Positions 49,505 to 64,000 of a stretch of DNA of 64,000 bases are shown here, piece by piece. The notes under the pieces are model-generated. The model did no database searches, had not been told where the DNA came from, and saw only the letters and a list, made by a program, of their open reading frames with translations. The position numbers were made by a program, and so were the translations under genes. Where the stretch lies: positions 28,783,869-28,847,868 of the forward strand of contig NC_023754.2 of the NCBI RefSeq assembly GCF_000499845.2, in the 5' to 3' direction. Source of the stretch: Phaseolus vulgaris. Its lineage: Eukaryota > Streptophyta > Magnoliopsida > Fabales > Fabaceae. How positions within the stretch are numbered: position 1 is the first letter of the stretch; each line of letters opens with the position of its first letter.

Positions 49505-52500
49505 TCATGCAGCAGCCTGCTCCTCAGTGGCAGGAGCTTCTTTCTGGGGTTCATCTGCGGAGCCATTAGAGGCAGCATCCTTTGGTTGTGATGCAGTTGC
49601 ACCTTCTGCTGCAGATCCAGTTGCTTTTGATGCTTTCTCTTTTCCATCCTTACCGTCTTTGGCCTCTTTAGCAGGAGCAGGTGGTGGAGGAATCATGTGA
49701 GGTGGTGGTGTATGCTTCAGTTTTAACAGTATTTGCCGCAACCTAGACAGGTCCGTGGGTTTGCCGGGCTTTGGGCCTTGAACGACTGTAATTGATGGCT
49801 TCTTGTCCTGATCCTTTTTGCCCCTTTTCTTTTCAATGTTGGGAACTTCACGAGGAATGAGCTCTGCAATTGCTTTCCAATAAGCTTTGTCTGACTCTTT
49901 GTGAAACTTCTCTTGATTAGCCAAGAATAACTGCTCGACAGACAAATTTCATTCTCTATTAGAACAGGAAAAAAATACATCTGGCGAAAGATGATGTCTT
50001 CATGCAAGTAAAACTTACCTTCTCCCTCTCTCTATTTTGAACCTTGCTAGACTCAACATTAACCTTCCTCTTCTCATAGAAAGCCAGCTTATACTCCTCA
50101 GCCTCTTCGATAATCTTCAATCTCATCTCTTTTTCCCTTTTCTCCTTCTCTTCTAGCAGAATGGCATTTTGACTGTACAAGGAAAGCCAAAGGCATTCGT
50201 TTTTTTATCATAACTGAGTTCAGCAAACTTACAAAAGATCTTAAACTTTAGTGGCCCAAGATGAGAGATTAAGAAAATGATGTTCTTTCATCAAGTTCAC
50301 AACTATTTTGTCCCAGATAACTAACTATATAAAGTGGAGATTTAGATTAATCACAATTATTTTTTTTGATTGAAATTAATTAATGGTATTAACTTTATTA
50401 ATGTGACATTAACATATTATCTCACGCATTTATTTCCAACAGAATTGGTTTGGACATCTAAAATATTATAAACTTTATCTAGGCTCAGAAAAAGATAACT
50501 TGTTGCCTGTTTAAGTCGTGCACCATACAATTAACATAAATATTAGAAATCCTAATTTCAGAATTGTTAATCGACCAGAATTATATGGTAAATAAGAAAA
50601 AACAATGCTTTGTATTTTCTTTTCAAGACGATCAGTTGAGCTGCGTGTGATAAATCAAACATTAGAAGATTTTCATTCCCATATCAAAAGGTTATAGAGA
50701 TACTGGGATGTCTGCCATTTTATATCTTACTAATTGTCATTACTAACTAATAGTCTATACTACACGTAAATATTCAAAAGCAAACAAAAAATTTAAAGAA
50801 ATTCATGAAAACTAGTTAGACAAAGTTTATGCACACAATCACCATCAGTCTAGGAGCTAATAACAATAATAAAGTAAAAAACAATAATGAAATAGAAAAA
50901 GAACAAATTAAATAAAAAATTAGCAGAAAGTGAAGTTGAAAGAAAGAAAAATATTGGAACACAAGAAAACATAGACCGGTAAAGTGTGAAGTGACACAAG
51001 TAAAAAAAAGATAAAGTTTTGGGGAATGGTCAAGGAAGAAGGGTTTCAAATCCTGTTATGCTTTTGAAGTTGTGTAAGGGGGTAAAAGAATGTGTTTTTG
51101 GACTCCCTATATCATCATAACACACAAAACTGCTATTTTGATTTGACAACTATTACAGCCACAATGATTGCTATTGAAAACTGGTTTGCTCTAATCTAAT
51201 ACTCCACTATAGCACACCATTGACTACTATGAGAGCTACCATCATACTAGAGAAGAGAACATTTAAAACCCATATAAATCAAAGAGGGAAAGTTCAGTTG
51301 TCTGTTCAAAGAATGTGGAACACACAGGTTAATTAGAGCAAGCAAAAATGTTTCAAGGGTATGAAGAAATGATAGTTGCATCAGTTAACATACATTTACA
51401 TGAGTTAATTTCCTCTTTAGCTTTTATACACATGATAAATCAAGCTTATTTGCATAACCAGATAGCTAAATATCTTATTACTCCCTCAAGCACAAGGGAA
51501 GAAAAGAAAAGGAGATAAAATTATGCAATCTCGGTCTATATAAGAAGCACACTGAATTAATTGAATAAATATAAAATATAACTTCCGTAGCATACACGCA
51601 AAAAACCAAGATCAAGAGGATCCCATTCCTATACAATCCCCATCAACATTTATCAACGTTTAAGTTCAGCATAAGTAGCTTGCCTGCCCTAAGCTCAACA
51701 GTCAACAGGGGTCAACTTTAGCATATGATCATCTCATTCCCAAGGAGAAGGAATCAAACAATGGTTATTGTCAAGCCAACATCTAGTCAAATTAAGTGAT
51801 CACAGAGACGAAACCCTAAAAACCATCAAATCACAAATTCAGTCCGAACCGCAACTTTAAATTTTTCACACCATGCAATTTACCCTAAAAGTACCTCACC
51901 TCAAAATAATTATAGACTATAGAAATCCAACATCAATGAGTGAAAAATCAAACATCCTTGCTCATTATTCTCCAAACTTTCTCCATCCAAACATAGACTT
52001 ACAATTGATGGATATAAATCAATTCCACCCAACTCCCTAGCATACAAAAACCGATACCCTAAATCTCAGCGAAATAATCACATATCATGCCACAGCTCAA
52101 CTAACTGCTTGAAGTAAAATCGTATTAACCTAAGTTCACCAATTCGCTTTCTACAAGTAAGATCAACCTTTCCCACTCCCGATTCACAGTTCTAATTGGT
52201 CACTAGCAACCGCGAGACACTTAGCGAGGAAACTTTTTTATTAAGGCAAAATCATCGCAGATCTAAGCATATTCAAACGAGATCCAACAAATTCCCGAAA
52301 CGGAAGATGAAATTGCAAACAACCACTCACCGGCGCCACTCGCGAAGAGCGTAACCTTCCTCCGGCTCCATCTCGGTCGGTGGCGGTAGCACTGGACCGT
52401 CGGAGACGAAAACTCCGTCGCCATCACCGTAGCCGTTTCCGTTTTCGTTCCCGTTCTCTACGGAGGCGGATTCGAAGGGAGACTGAGAGTAAGCGGGAGT

Positions 52501-52695
52501 CGGATCAGTAAAGCCGTAGATCTCCGGCGATGCGGCGGCGGAGTGATCGACGGCGACATCTCCATCGGCGGAAAAATCACCGGTGAAGGAAGAGTAGCCG
52601 GCGTAGCCAGAGAAGTTGTCCTCGTCGTCGTCGTGTTGGTGAGTGGAAGAAGAGTTGACGTTCAAGTCATCGGTGAAGGTATCGAAGGAAGACAT
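49505..52695 (-). CDS. CLC: Clathrin light chain
   Basis: Three exons: 52695-52331, 50172-50019 and 49930-49505, GT-AG and in phase; 314 aa. The N-terminal part is acidic and Ser/Gly/Asn-rich, with the repeat [14 protein letters not shown] and then [20 protein letters not shown]. Exon 2 encodes a highly charged helix ([18 protein letters not shown]...[10 protein letters not shown]), the coiled coil that binds the clathrin heavy chain hub. Exon 3 starts [20 protein letters not shown] and holds the plant signature [20 protein letters not shown] and [12 protein letters not shown]. The C-terminus is Pro/Ala/Lys-rich and ends EEQAAA. The protein coats vesicles at the trans-Golgi and plasma membrane. 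The start is the first ATG ([10 protein letters not shown]), conserved in plant light chains. Intron 1 is 2.16 kb. Length compares well with the 260-340 aa of Arabidopsis light chains. Confidence 0.95.
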
Positions 52696-52800
52696 GTCTG
52701 CGACTGCGATTTTCTCTCTCTTCTGTGAAACGCAAATGATGGGAACACTGTTGCTTTGCTTTGACGGAGGTTCAGCACTGCCACTAAACTATCTTCCACT

Positions 52801-52810
52801 TTTTAAATAC
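52801..52810 (-). promoter_or_regulatory. Possible TATA-like element of clathrin light chain
   Basis: GTATTTAAAA on the minus strand, about 106 bases upstream of the ATG at 52695. A T-to-A variant of the TATA core; position fits, motif is weak. Confidence 0.35.
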
Positions 52811-55548
52811 TTAACGGTGAAAATAATACAAAATAAAATGTTAAAATTCATCTATAATCTAGTTATAAATATTAATATTATGAAATATATATAAATTAAA
52901 TAATTTAAGTTTGATTAATAGTTGATGTAGTATTTTTTTTACATAAAAAGTATAGTATTTCACGTTAAAACAAAAATTCAATTATTGTACACTGAAAGAG
53001 TAAAAAAATATATTAAGAAATTATCACTCAACCAATTAAAAGTAATAGATTTTTATGATAATTATTACAAAAACAAATTTACCATATACCAAGTTTATAA
53101 TTTTGTAACTACAAAACTGTATATAATGATAGTCTATGTTCTATTTTTTAAAATAAAAAAAAAAATGAGATTTTATGCTTAATCTTGATAATTATGAAAA
53201 GCTATTACTTCACAACTTAATTTTGTAGTTTGATTGTATCTTAACATGTTGGTTTTAAATAATTTTATTGTATCTTAATATATTGTTTTTAAATAATAGA
53301 ATATCATGTTTTTATCATCTCACTAAACCACCGTATCAAATAATTAGCTTAACATTTATATAATATTCTAATAAAAAAATCACTTAAATGAATAATCCAT
53401 CAGAAGAACAATAAGGTTTAAAATGGAAAATAAATATTGATATGCACAGGGCAGTAAAAAACATTTTTTTTTATTTAGACAGAATTAACTATGAAAAAAA
53501 TTACCAAGATAAGAAACTTATTATTGACCCATTATTTTATAATTGAGATACCTTATTTTTTTATTTGATATTAATTAAACTTGTTCAATATATTTTATTT
53601 ATAACAATTAATAATAATGAAGATTTTTTTGACGGTTTCTCTGTACAATTTGTTAGTAATTTTATTAATATCAGTTAAATAACTATCATAATAACTCATT
53701 TTTCAATTATACTTTACTTTGATTATGATAAAAAATATTTCCAGTGGTTAATATTAATAGTAATTACAATATTGTTTTAGGAGTTTTGCAAATGCATTTT
53801 TTTAATGTAAGAAATTTTATTTTAATATAAAAATATTGTGTTTGGTGTTTTAATTTTTATACAGAATCTTAAATGGCATAGTTGTTTTAGAATTTAAAAT
53901 AGTAGTTTGCAACAATAAGTGATGATGTTTAATATGGTGGATAGAACATGATATCCTTCAAAAATTCATCATTGACTGAGCTGGACAAATATCAGTGATG
54001 AGCTTCATATCAACTCAAACTTAAAAGCTACTTATGATTTATTCATTTTATTATAATTGAATCGGGATTAAATTATTATAATTTTTTTTTAATAATATGT
54101 TTAATTATAAAGTGTATAAATTATAAACATATAAGTAAAACTTTTAATTAATATTAGAGGATCACATTGCAGGCTCTATGAAATGAAAAAATTATACAAC
54201 AGCAATCTTCCGCACAAATTAATAGGATATATGTATGTATAAATTCAATATTTTAAGCAAGATTTAAAAACAAATATTCCCTGTCAATTATCGAATAAAC
54301 AAATCCATAAATAGAAAAAATAACTAAAATTGTTTTTTTTATCTCTCAATCTTCCTTTGTTTTCATCAACTTTGATTAGCTTGTGTGAAATTGTATTCTA
54401 CTAACATTTTAATCCGTATGAAGTAAACATTTTTATACATAATTTAATAATATACACTAAATTTACCAAATCATATTTTTCATGAATTAAATTGATATAA
54501 AAGTACACTTAATTTTATTTAAATTAGAATATAATTATATAATATTTAAATACAATCAAATTTATTATTGGAATTTTAAAATAAAATAATTATTTATTTA
54601 AATTTGAAAAGAAAAAAAATAATGATAACAACAATGAGCAGTCTAAATTTTTAAATTTGAAAATTAAGAATAAAAAGGGAAATATACTCATAAGCTGTGT
54701 GAAAAAATAACACTACTAAATCGTGTAACTTTTTATATAATAAAATTCTATAAATAGAAAATAAATTTGAGCTAAATTAATTAAAAAATATTGTTTTAAA
54801 AAAGTGTTAATATAACTGTTTTTAGTTTTTTTCCTATTCTAAATAATTTGTACAGAAAATGCCAAAAATATTTGTTTCTATTTTCTGTACAAATTGAAAA
54901 GCAGATTAAAAATATGATTCTATTTTTGTATTTAAAAATAAAAATAAAACCAGGAAATAAAAAGCAAGTAAGTGTCACACAACACAAGCATATTTGAATA
55001 AAAGCAAGACACTCAATGACAAAACTAAAATACATTTCCATTTTGTAAATACTCAATAGAAAATGTTTCTTTCAACAATAGTAATTTTGAAAATAGAAAA
55101 TCATGTTGGTTAAATAGCAAAAAAAAATTAAGCAGGACCAATATCAACCCTGCTAAGTGTTAAAATTCCCAACAAAAAGTGATTTTGCTATTTCACAAGA
55201 ATTTATACAACCTCGTAAAAAAAATGTTACATGCTCGCAATGATCGAATCCGAAAACTGCACTACTGCATCAGTACTTCCATCCTCTAAGGATCAATTAC
55301 GCCAACACAAGCATACAAGTTGCCAATTTGCTCAAAATTCAATTATTTTCATATTTGTTCAATATTTCAATGAGATAAACGTCAACAATATTGTATACTT
55401 AACAGCAATGCAAAACATTGACAAGAAAAAACCTGACGTAACAATCGTGAATGCATACAGTTCTTTAAAACCATTCAGGTGGTCATTTTATTCATCATTG
55501 CCTAATAAGACCGAAAAAAGCAACAGGCAATGATCACATGGTAAAATT
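52811..55548. other. AT-rich intergenic DNA
   Basis: Separates the clathrin promoter from the 3' end of the NDUFS8 gene. Frames at 52985 and 54796 are short and of AT-rich composition. A 100-codon plus-strand frame at 55231-55533 overlaps the expected 3' UTR of NDUFS8 and shows no domain. Nothing else recognised. Confidence 0.6.
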
Positions 55549-59782
<4,234 letters not shown>

Positions 59783-59791
59783 TCCCTAAAC

Positions 59792-60090
59792 CTGGAAATG
59801 AAAACATTAAAGAATCAAATGCAGTGTAGTATTGCTTTCAAATTGAATAATTAAGTTCGAGCGAAACAATTATTTACAAGGATTCAAAGGTATAAACAGG
59901 AACCGAAAAAGTGGGAAGAGAATATTGAATTTAAAGGGGTAAACAAGTGGTGGTTGAACCAAATACAGGTTAATATTGAGAAACAGCGCGAAAATTGAAG
60001 CAATAGAAGACAAGAAAGATTTGTTTGGGCTCCGCTTTTAACATTGGCGGTTCAAATGCTCAAGAAAGGAAAAAGAAACAAAGAAAATAC
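59792..60090 (-). other. 5' UTR intron of NDUFS8
   Basis: A donor CATCAG/GTATTTTC at 60091/60090 and an acceptor ATTTCCAG/GTTTAGGG at 59792/59791 frame a 299-bp intron that ends nine bases before the start codon. Upstream exon sequence is the A/G-rich leader at 60091-60180. Read from splice consensus only. Confidence 0.65.
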
Positions 60091-60271
60091 CTGATGCAAA
60101 GACTGATCTCAGAAAAAGAACTGAGGAGAAGCATACGAAGAAGAACGGAAAAGAAATGGGAAATATTTTAGTGTTGAGATTCGCACAACACAACGGGCCC
60201 GCAAAACAGTCCAGCCCAACCCATTTATTGTCATGGGTTTTTAAATGAAATTAAATTTTGAGAGTCTTTCT

Positions 60272-60580
60272 TTCCACACCCCAACAAATGTCTTCCTGCA
60301 TCCCATTATTTTTTGAAAAGACCGTTTTACTCCTTTTAAAAGTGACTTTGGATTACTCTTTTTGAAATGTCTTTTGAACAAATATTTCATAATAACTTTT
60401 TGCCTTCTTGATTTTCTTTTCCATAAACACTCTTTATTTATGAAATCTGTATTTCTGGAAACATTTTTTAGTTACGAAATCCTTCTAAAATCATTCAAAA
60501 TTGTCAAAAATAATTTTGGTATTTCAAATGATATAGGAGTGCAAGAATAAAAATGTAGAGTTGCAAGAAGAAAACCCAAA
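60272..60580. repeat. MITE-like element with inverted ends (copy B)
   Basis: The right end reads GGAGTGCAAGAATAAAAATG then AGTTGCAAGAAGAAA. The left end, reverse-complemented, reads GGGATGCAGGAAGACATTTG then TTGGGGTG. These are similar, so the element has degenerate inverted ends about 300 bases apart. It shares its end with 43169-43207. It lies in the divergent promoter between NDUFS8 and the glycosyltransferase gene. Confidence 0.5.
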
Positions 60581-60986
60581 TTTTCAATGTGATTTTTTAA
60601 GTAGATTTTATATTCGTAATATCACAATTTGCGTTACCTAGTTTAATCTTACCTAAAGTTTAATTTCCATTAATACATGTAATAAATTGTTCTTGTGAAA
60701 ATGGATATTAATATTGATGTTAATTTTTATTAAGTTAAAATTGATATATTATAACAATTTTCCTATTTTACATTAATGTTAATTTAATATACTTTTGTAA
60801 TACAGGAAGAGTACGTGAGCAAAACCGAAAAAGAAAAAAAAAGAATATGGGGGTGGAAAAGTTTAAAACAAAAAGGTAGTTTCACTCCACTCATTCTGCC
60901 ATTCTCAATTCAATGCAAATGTTCTCCCACTTTCTCTGTTTCCTCGTGAAACGTGCTTAACATTTTGAACCTCTCTTTCCTTCTTC

Positions 60987-62243
60987 ATGCTTCACCAAAT
61001 GGAGCAAAACGCAAAACTCTTCCCCTTTTTTCACCTCAAAAGATCCATGCTTTCTCTACTCTTCTCCCTACCCACTTCATTCTTCGCCTTCCTCCTTCTC
61101 CTCCTCCTCTCCTACAACGCTTTCACCGTCTTCTCTCTCCATCTCCCCAAGTCCCCTCTCCTACGCTCTGCTCCAACACTCTTCAATCTTTCATCTTCCG
61201 CCAATTCACCTCTCTTCAACAACTCCCTTTTGCCCCTTCTTCCAAACACTACTACTACTCAAAGCCTTTCCCTCTCCATTCAAAGGGCCAAGAGAGTGAA
61301 GAAGCACAAGCGTGGCCTTAGAAGTGTGCGCTCAGAACCTCGCTCCCCTGTTTCACTTTTTCATTCCAGACTCAAAACATTCTTCAACACCTCTTCTTCT
61401 TCTTCTCCTTGCCGGGTGAGGTTCTTCATGACTTGGATTTCTCCCTTGAAAGCATTTGGTGAGAGGGAGCTGATCTCTATAGAGAGCTTGTTCAAGTCTC
61501 ACCCTGAAGCTTGTTTAGTCATAGTGTCAAAGTCCCTTGATTCTCACACTGGAACTCGAATTCTGAAACCGTTTGCGAGTAATGGCTTCAGGGTCATGGC
61601 CATTGCTCCAGATTTTGGCTACATATTCAAGAACACACATGCCGAATTATGGTTTAACCGTTTGAAGGAAGGGAATGTGAATCCCGGTGAGGTCTCTTTG
61701 GGGCAGAACCTCTCCAATTTGCTTAGACTTGCTCTGTTGTACAAGTTTGGAGGCACTTACATTGACTTAGATGTCATAGTCTTGAAGAGTTTCTCCAAGC
61801 TGAGAAACACCATTGGTGCACAGAACTTCGATGTCAAAACCGGCAAATGGAGCCGCTTGAACAATGCAGTGTTGATATTTGACAAGAAGCACCCTTTGCT
61901 TTTCAAGTTCATCGAGGAGTTTGCACTCACCTTTGATGGGAACAAGTGGGGGCATAATGGTCCTTACTTGATCTCAAGGGTAGTGTCTAGGGTGAATGGG
62001 AAACCGGGCTTCAATTTCACTGTGCTCCCTCCTTCTGCGTTTTATCCTGTGGATTGGAGAGGGATTGGAGGTTTGTTTAGAGATGAGATTCCCTCCAAAT
62101 GGTTGGTGAATAAAATGGAGCAAATTCGCAAAGAAAGCTTTGCAGTGCACTTGTGGAACAGGCATAGTAGGAAACTTAAAGTAGTTAAGGGAAGCATTGT
62201 GGATAGTATCATCTCTGCTTGTTGCATCTTCTGCAACACTTAG
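60987..62243 (+). CDS. Alpha-1,4-glycosyltransferase-like protein (GT32; Gly_transf_sug / Gb3-synthase domains)
   Basis: Single exon, 418 aa. The N-terminus has a short basic cytoplasmic part and one hydrophobic segment at about residues 22-45 (LSLLFSLPTSFFAFLLLLLL), so a Golgi type II membrane protein. A Ser/Pro-rich stem with basic patch (RAKRVKKHKRGLR) follows. The catalytic region has FFMTWISPLKAFGERELISI, then RLALLYKFGGTYIDLDVIVL with the DxD metal/sugar-nucleotide motif at Asp260/Asp262. The C-terminal part (NKWGHNGPYLISRV; FYPVDWRGI; FAVHLWNRHS) matches the alpha-1,4-glycosyltransferase conserved region. Plant relatives are annotated as lactosylceramide 4-alpha-galactosyltransferase-like, but plants lack that substrate, so the acceptor is unknown. 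ATG 60987 is taken as the start; ATG 61002 is possible. Confidence 0.93.
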   Translation: MLHQMEQNAKLFPFFHLKRSMLSLLFSLPTSFFAFLLLLLLSYNAFTVFSLHLPKSPLLRSAPTLFNLSSSANSPLFNNSLLPLLPNTTTTQSLSLSIQRAKRVKKHKRGLRSVRSEPRSPVSLFHSRLKTFFNTSSSSSPCRVRFFMTWISPLKAFGERELISIESLFKSHPEACLVIVSKSLDSHTGTRILKPFASNGFRVMAIAPDFGYIFKNTHAELWFNRLKEGNVNPGEVSLGQNLSNLLRLALLYKFGGTYIDLDVIVLKSFSKLRNTIGAQNFDVKTGKWSRLNNAVLIFDKKHPLLFKFIEEFALTFDGNKWGHNGPYLISRVVSRVNGKPGFNFTVLPPSAFYPVDWRGIGGLFRDEIPSKWLVNKMEQIRKESFAVHLWNRHSRKLKVVKGSIVDSIISACCIFCNT

Positions 62244-63571
62244 CTTTCAAGTTTGCAGTTTTACTTTTGTTGATTAAATATTGTAATTAGTGACTTAGAA
62301 TGATAGGTTTTAAATTAAAGTAGTTATAAGCAATGTTTGTGTTGCAAGTATAAAAAAATAAAAGAATATATTTGATAGAGTACAAGGAGGTTTGAATTTG
62401 GACCAATGTATGATCCTTTTTGTTGTATCTGTTCGAAAGATCTGAGAGGAATATGATGTGAAAATTTTCTGACACGTTCCTTCCCACTGAATGGTGAAGA
62501 GGGTGGCATGTTTAGCTGTGGTTTTGGCCTGCAGTTGACAAGTGAAAAGTAAAAGTTGATTGATATTTGTCTTGTTATTTGAGACAATTAAATTGTGAAA
62601 GTGATTTCTCAGCTTCCAATCTTAATAGAGCACCTACTTTTATTTCCATGTGACACTCGCCTTCTGTCCCAATCTCCTTGCTTTCATTTTTGCTAGTCAT
62701 AGTTCTTGTGAATATGTTTAGGAAGATCCAAAGCAGCTTCTAAATCCAATTTACAAATTAAATGTTTGGCTCACTAATGGTTAGATAAAAGGTGAAAACG
62801 TGTGTTTAAGAATAGATGTGCAGCTGTTTAAGGTGCGAAATATGTAAAACCAATGAAACCAGATATGGAGGGTGTTAAAAGATACAAATCATGCAAGTTT
62901 GTTGTATTTTCTAAATTTAGAGTTCAGTCATGGTAATGGTAAGAGACAAGAAGGGTGTTTTTCGTGTATTGTACAGACAGGTGATTCACCTATTTAGTTC
63001 AAACACATACTTCTTGCCGACTCTCATCTTTAGGGGATTGGAAACAAAATTTGAGAAATTCTCATTATAGTATTAATAATCATTCTCCACTCTGTAACAG
63101 AAGAATGTATACTACAGAAGTGGAAATGGAACCACATCTCTGTAATGGTGGGTTTGTTCAATGTGGAGATTTCTTTCTTAATTGTTTATATCCCATAACA
63201 TCTTCAAACATAAAACCCATAAATGCGATGTGGCTATCAACGTGAAGAGGTTGTTACTACGCCTTTATTTTGATATTTTCAAAGTTTCTTGCACTATTTA
63301 TACATAATAAGGTTATAAAGAGTAAGATTTGGGTGTTATAAAACATCTATATTTGGAGTATCTTGACATATAAATGATACTGGGTCTTATACAAGTTATA
63401 AGAATAAAAGAAATTACTTTTTTATATTAAAAACTTTTATTTTGGAAAGATATTTTATAACATATCAAAGTGTATATATCATATACCAAATTACAATAAA
63501 TAAGTCCTTAACAATCAATTTGGTCACAATATTCTTTGATATGGTGTCATTTCTTATTCCTTCATTTTAAT
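62244..63571. other. 3' flank of the glycosyltransferase gene, no further gene seen
   Basis: The first part is presumably 3' UTR. Short frames at 62287, 62324 and 63051 show no domain. No repeats with clear ends were found. Confidence 0.55.
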
Positions 63572-64000
63572 TAGGGGTAACGAAGTGGGACGGGCCGTGC
63601 GGACCGGTCTGTGGCCCGTTGAAAAAAACGTGGGATGAGTTACTTATTTTAACCCGTTGACCCGCTTAGGTCCACTCTGCATAACCCGCAGCCCGTGCGG
63701 GTCAAGTGTGAGGTAGTGTGGGTTGACCCGCATAACTTTAAAATGTATAATTTTTTTTCTATACCTCCATATTTTCTTCATGTAGCCTCATTATTTTACA
63801 TTCCAGAATTTTTAATAACATCTTATTACGCATGTTTTATGAAAATAATATTATGAGACCATTTACCTAATGCATCTGAATAAAAGAAATTCAAAATTTA
63901 TATTTAAAAAATTATTTTTTTAATAAATATTTCTTATGCGGGTTGGCCTGGAGACCCGCAGGCTAACCCTTATGCGAAACCGGTTAGAAAAATCAGCCCA
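63572..64000. repeat. GC-rich dispersed repeat running off the window
   Basis: Starts at about TTAGGGGTAACGAAGTGGG and contains repeated words ACGGGCC, CGGACCGG, GACCCGC and GCGGGTTGGCCT separated by AT-rich sequence. The TTAGGGGT start resembles the end of the element in NDUFS8 intron 7. The right end is outside the window. Confidence 0.5.

Noticed and set aside
55231..55533. 100-codon plus-strand frame next to NDUFS8
   Set aside because: It lies antisense over the NDUFS8 3' UTR, has no domain and no promoter-like sequence.

Overview
The window reads as nuclear DNA of a flowering plant. Genes are AT-rich, intron-containing and far apart, and their products are plant-type: plastid acetolactate synthase, MED16/SFR6, clathrin light chain, mitochondrial complex I subunit and an aluminium-induced YGL/LRDRG protein. 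Kinase and repeat style (a short dispersed repeat whose sense form ends near 'TTAAAGTTCACTTCT', long AAT and AT microsatellites) point to a legume, probably a phaseoloid bean or soybean relative. The family call is inference; the species is not determined.

Eight host genes are supported, with splice sites read by hand. They are CBSX5-like (3079-4515, minus, 2 exons), acetolactate synthase (10145-12091, plus, intronless), an aluminium-induced YGL/LRDRG protein (16343-17588, plus, 4 exons), MED16 (20656-40121, minus, 16 exons), a CRPK1-like receptor-like cytoplasmic kinase (45519-48347, plus, 6 coding exons), clathrin light chain (49505-52695, minus, 3 exons), NDUFS8/TYKY (55549-59782, minus, 8 coding exons plus a 5' UTR intron) and a GT32 alpha-1,4-glycosyltransferase-like protein (60987-62243, plus, 1 exon). 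All reconstructed frames are open and close to family length. There is no operon logic; these are independent housekeeping, signalling and trafficking genes.

The most striking structure is a nested retrotransposon in MED16 intron 1. A short non-autonomous LTR element (two ~256-bp LTRs, target duplication CGTAC) was itself hit, inside its 5' LTR, by a Ty1/copia element (two 235-bp LTRs that read as identical, target duplication CTAAC). The copia element keeps a full protease-integrase-RT-RNaseH frame but lacks gag, and its LTRs end TG...CT rather than TG...CA. A second unusual structure lies in the last intron of NDUFS8: about 1.15 kb of a GC-rich 26-bp minisatellite inside AT-rich arms with short terminal inverted repeats.

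The rest is AT-rich intergenic DNA with scattered degenerate repeats. I saw no tRNA, rRNA, CRISPR array or recognisable microRNA precursor. The window ends inside another GC-rich dispersed repeat.
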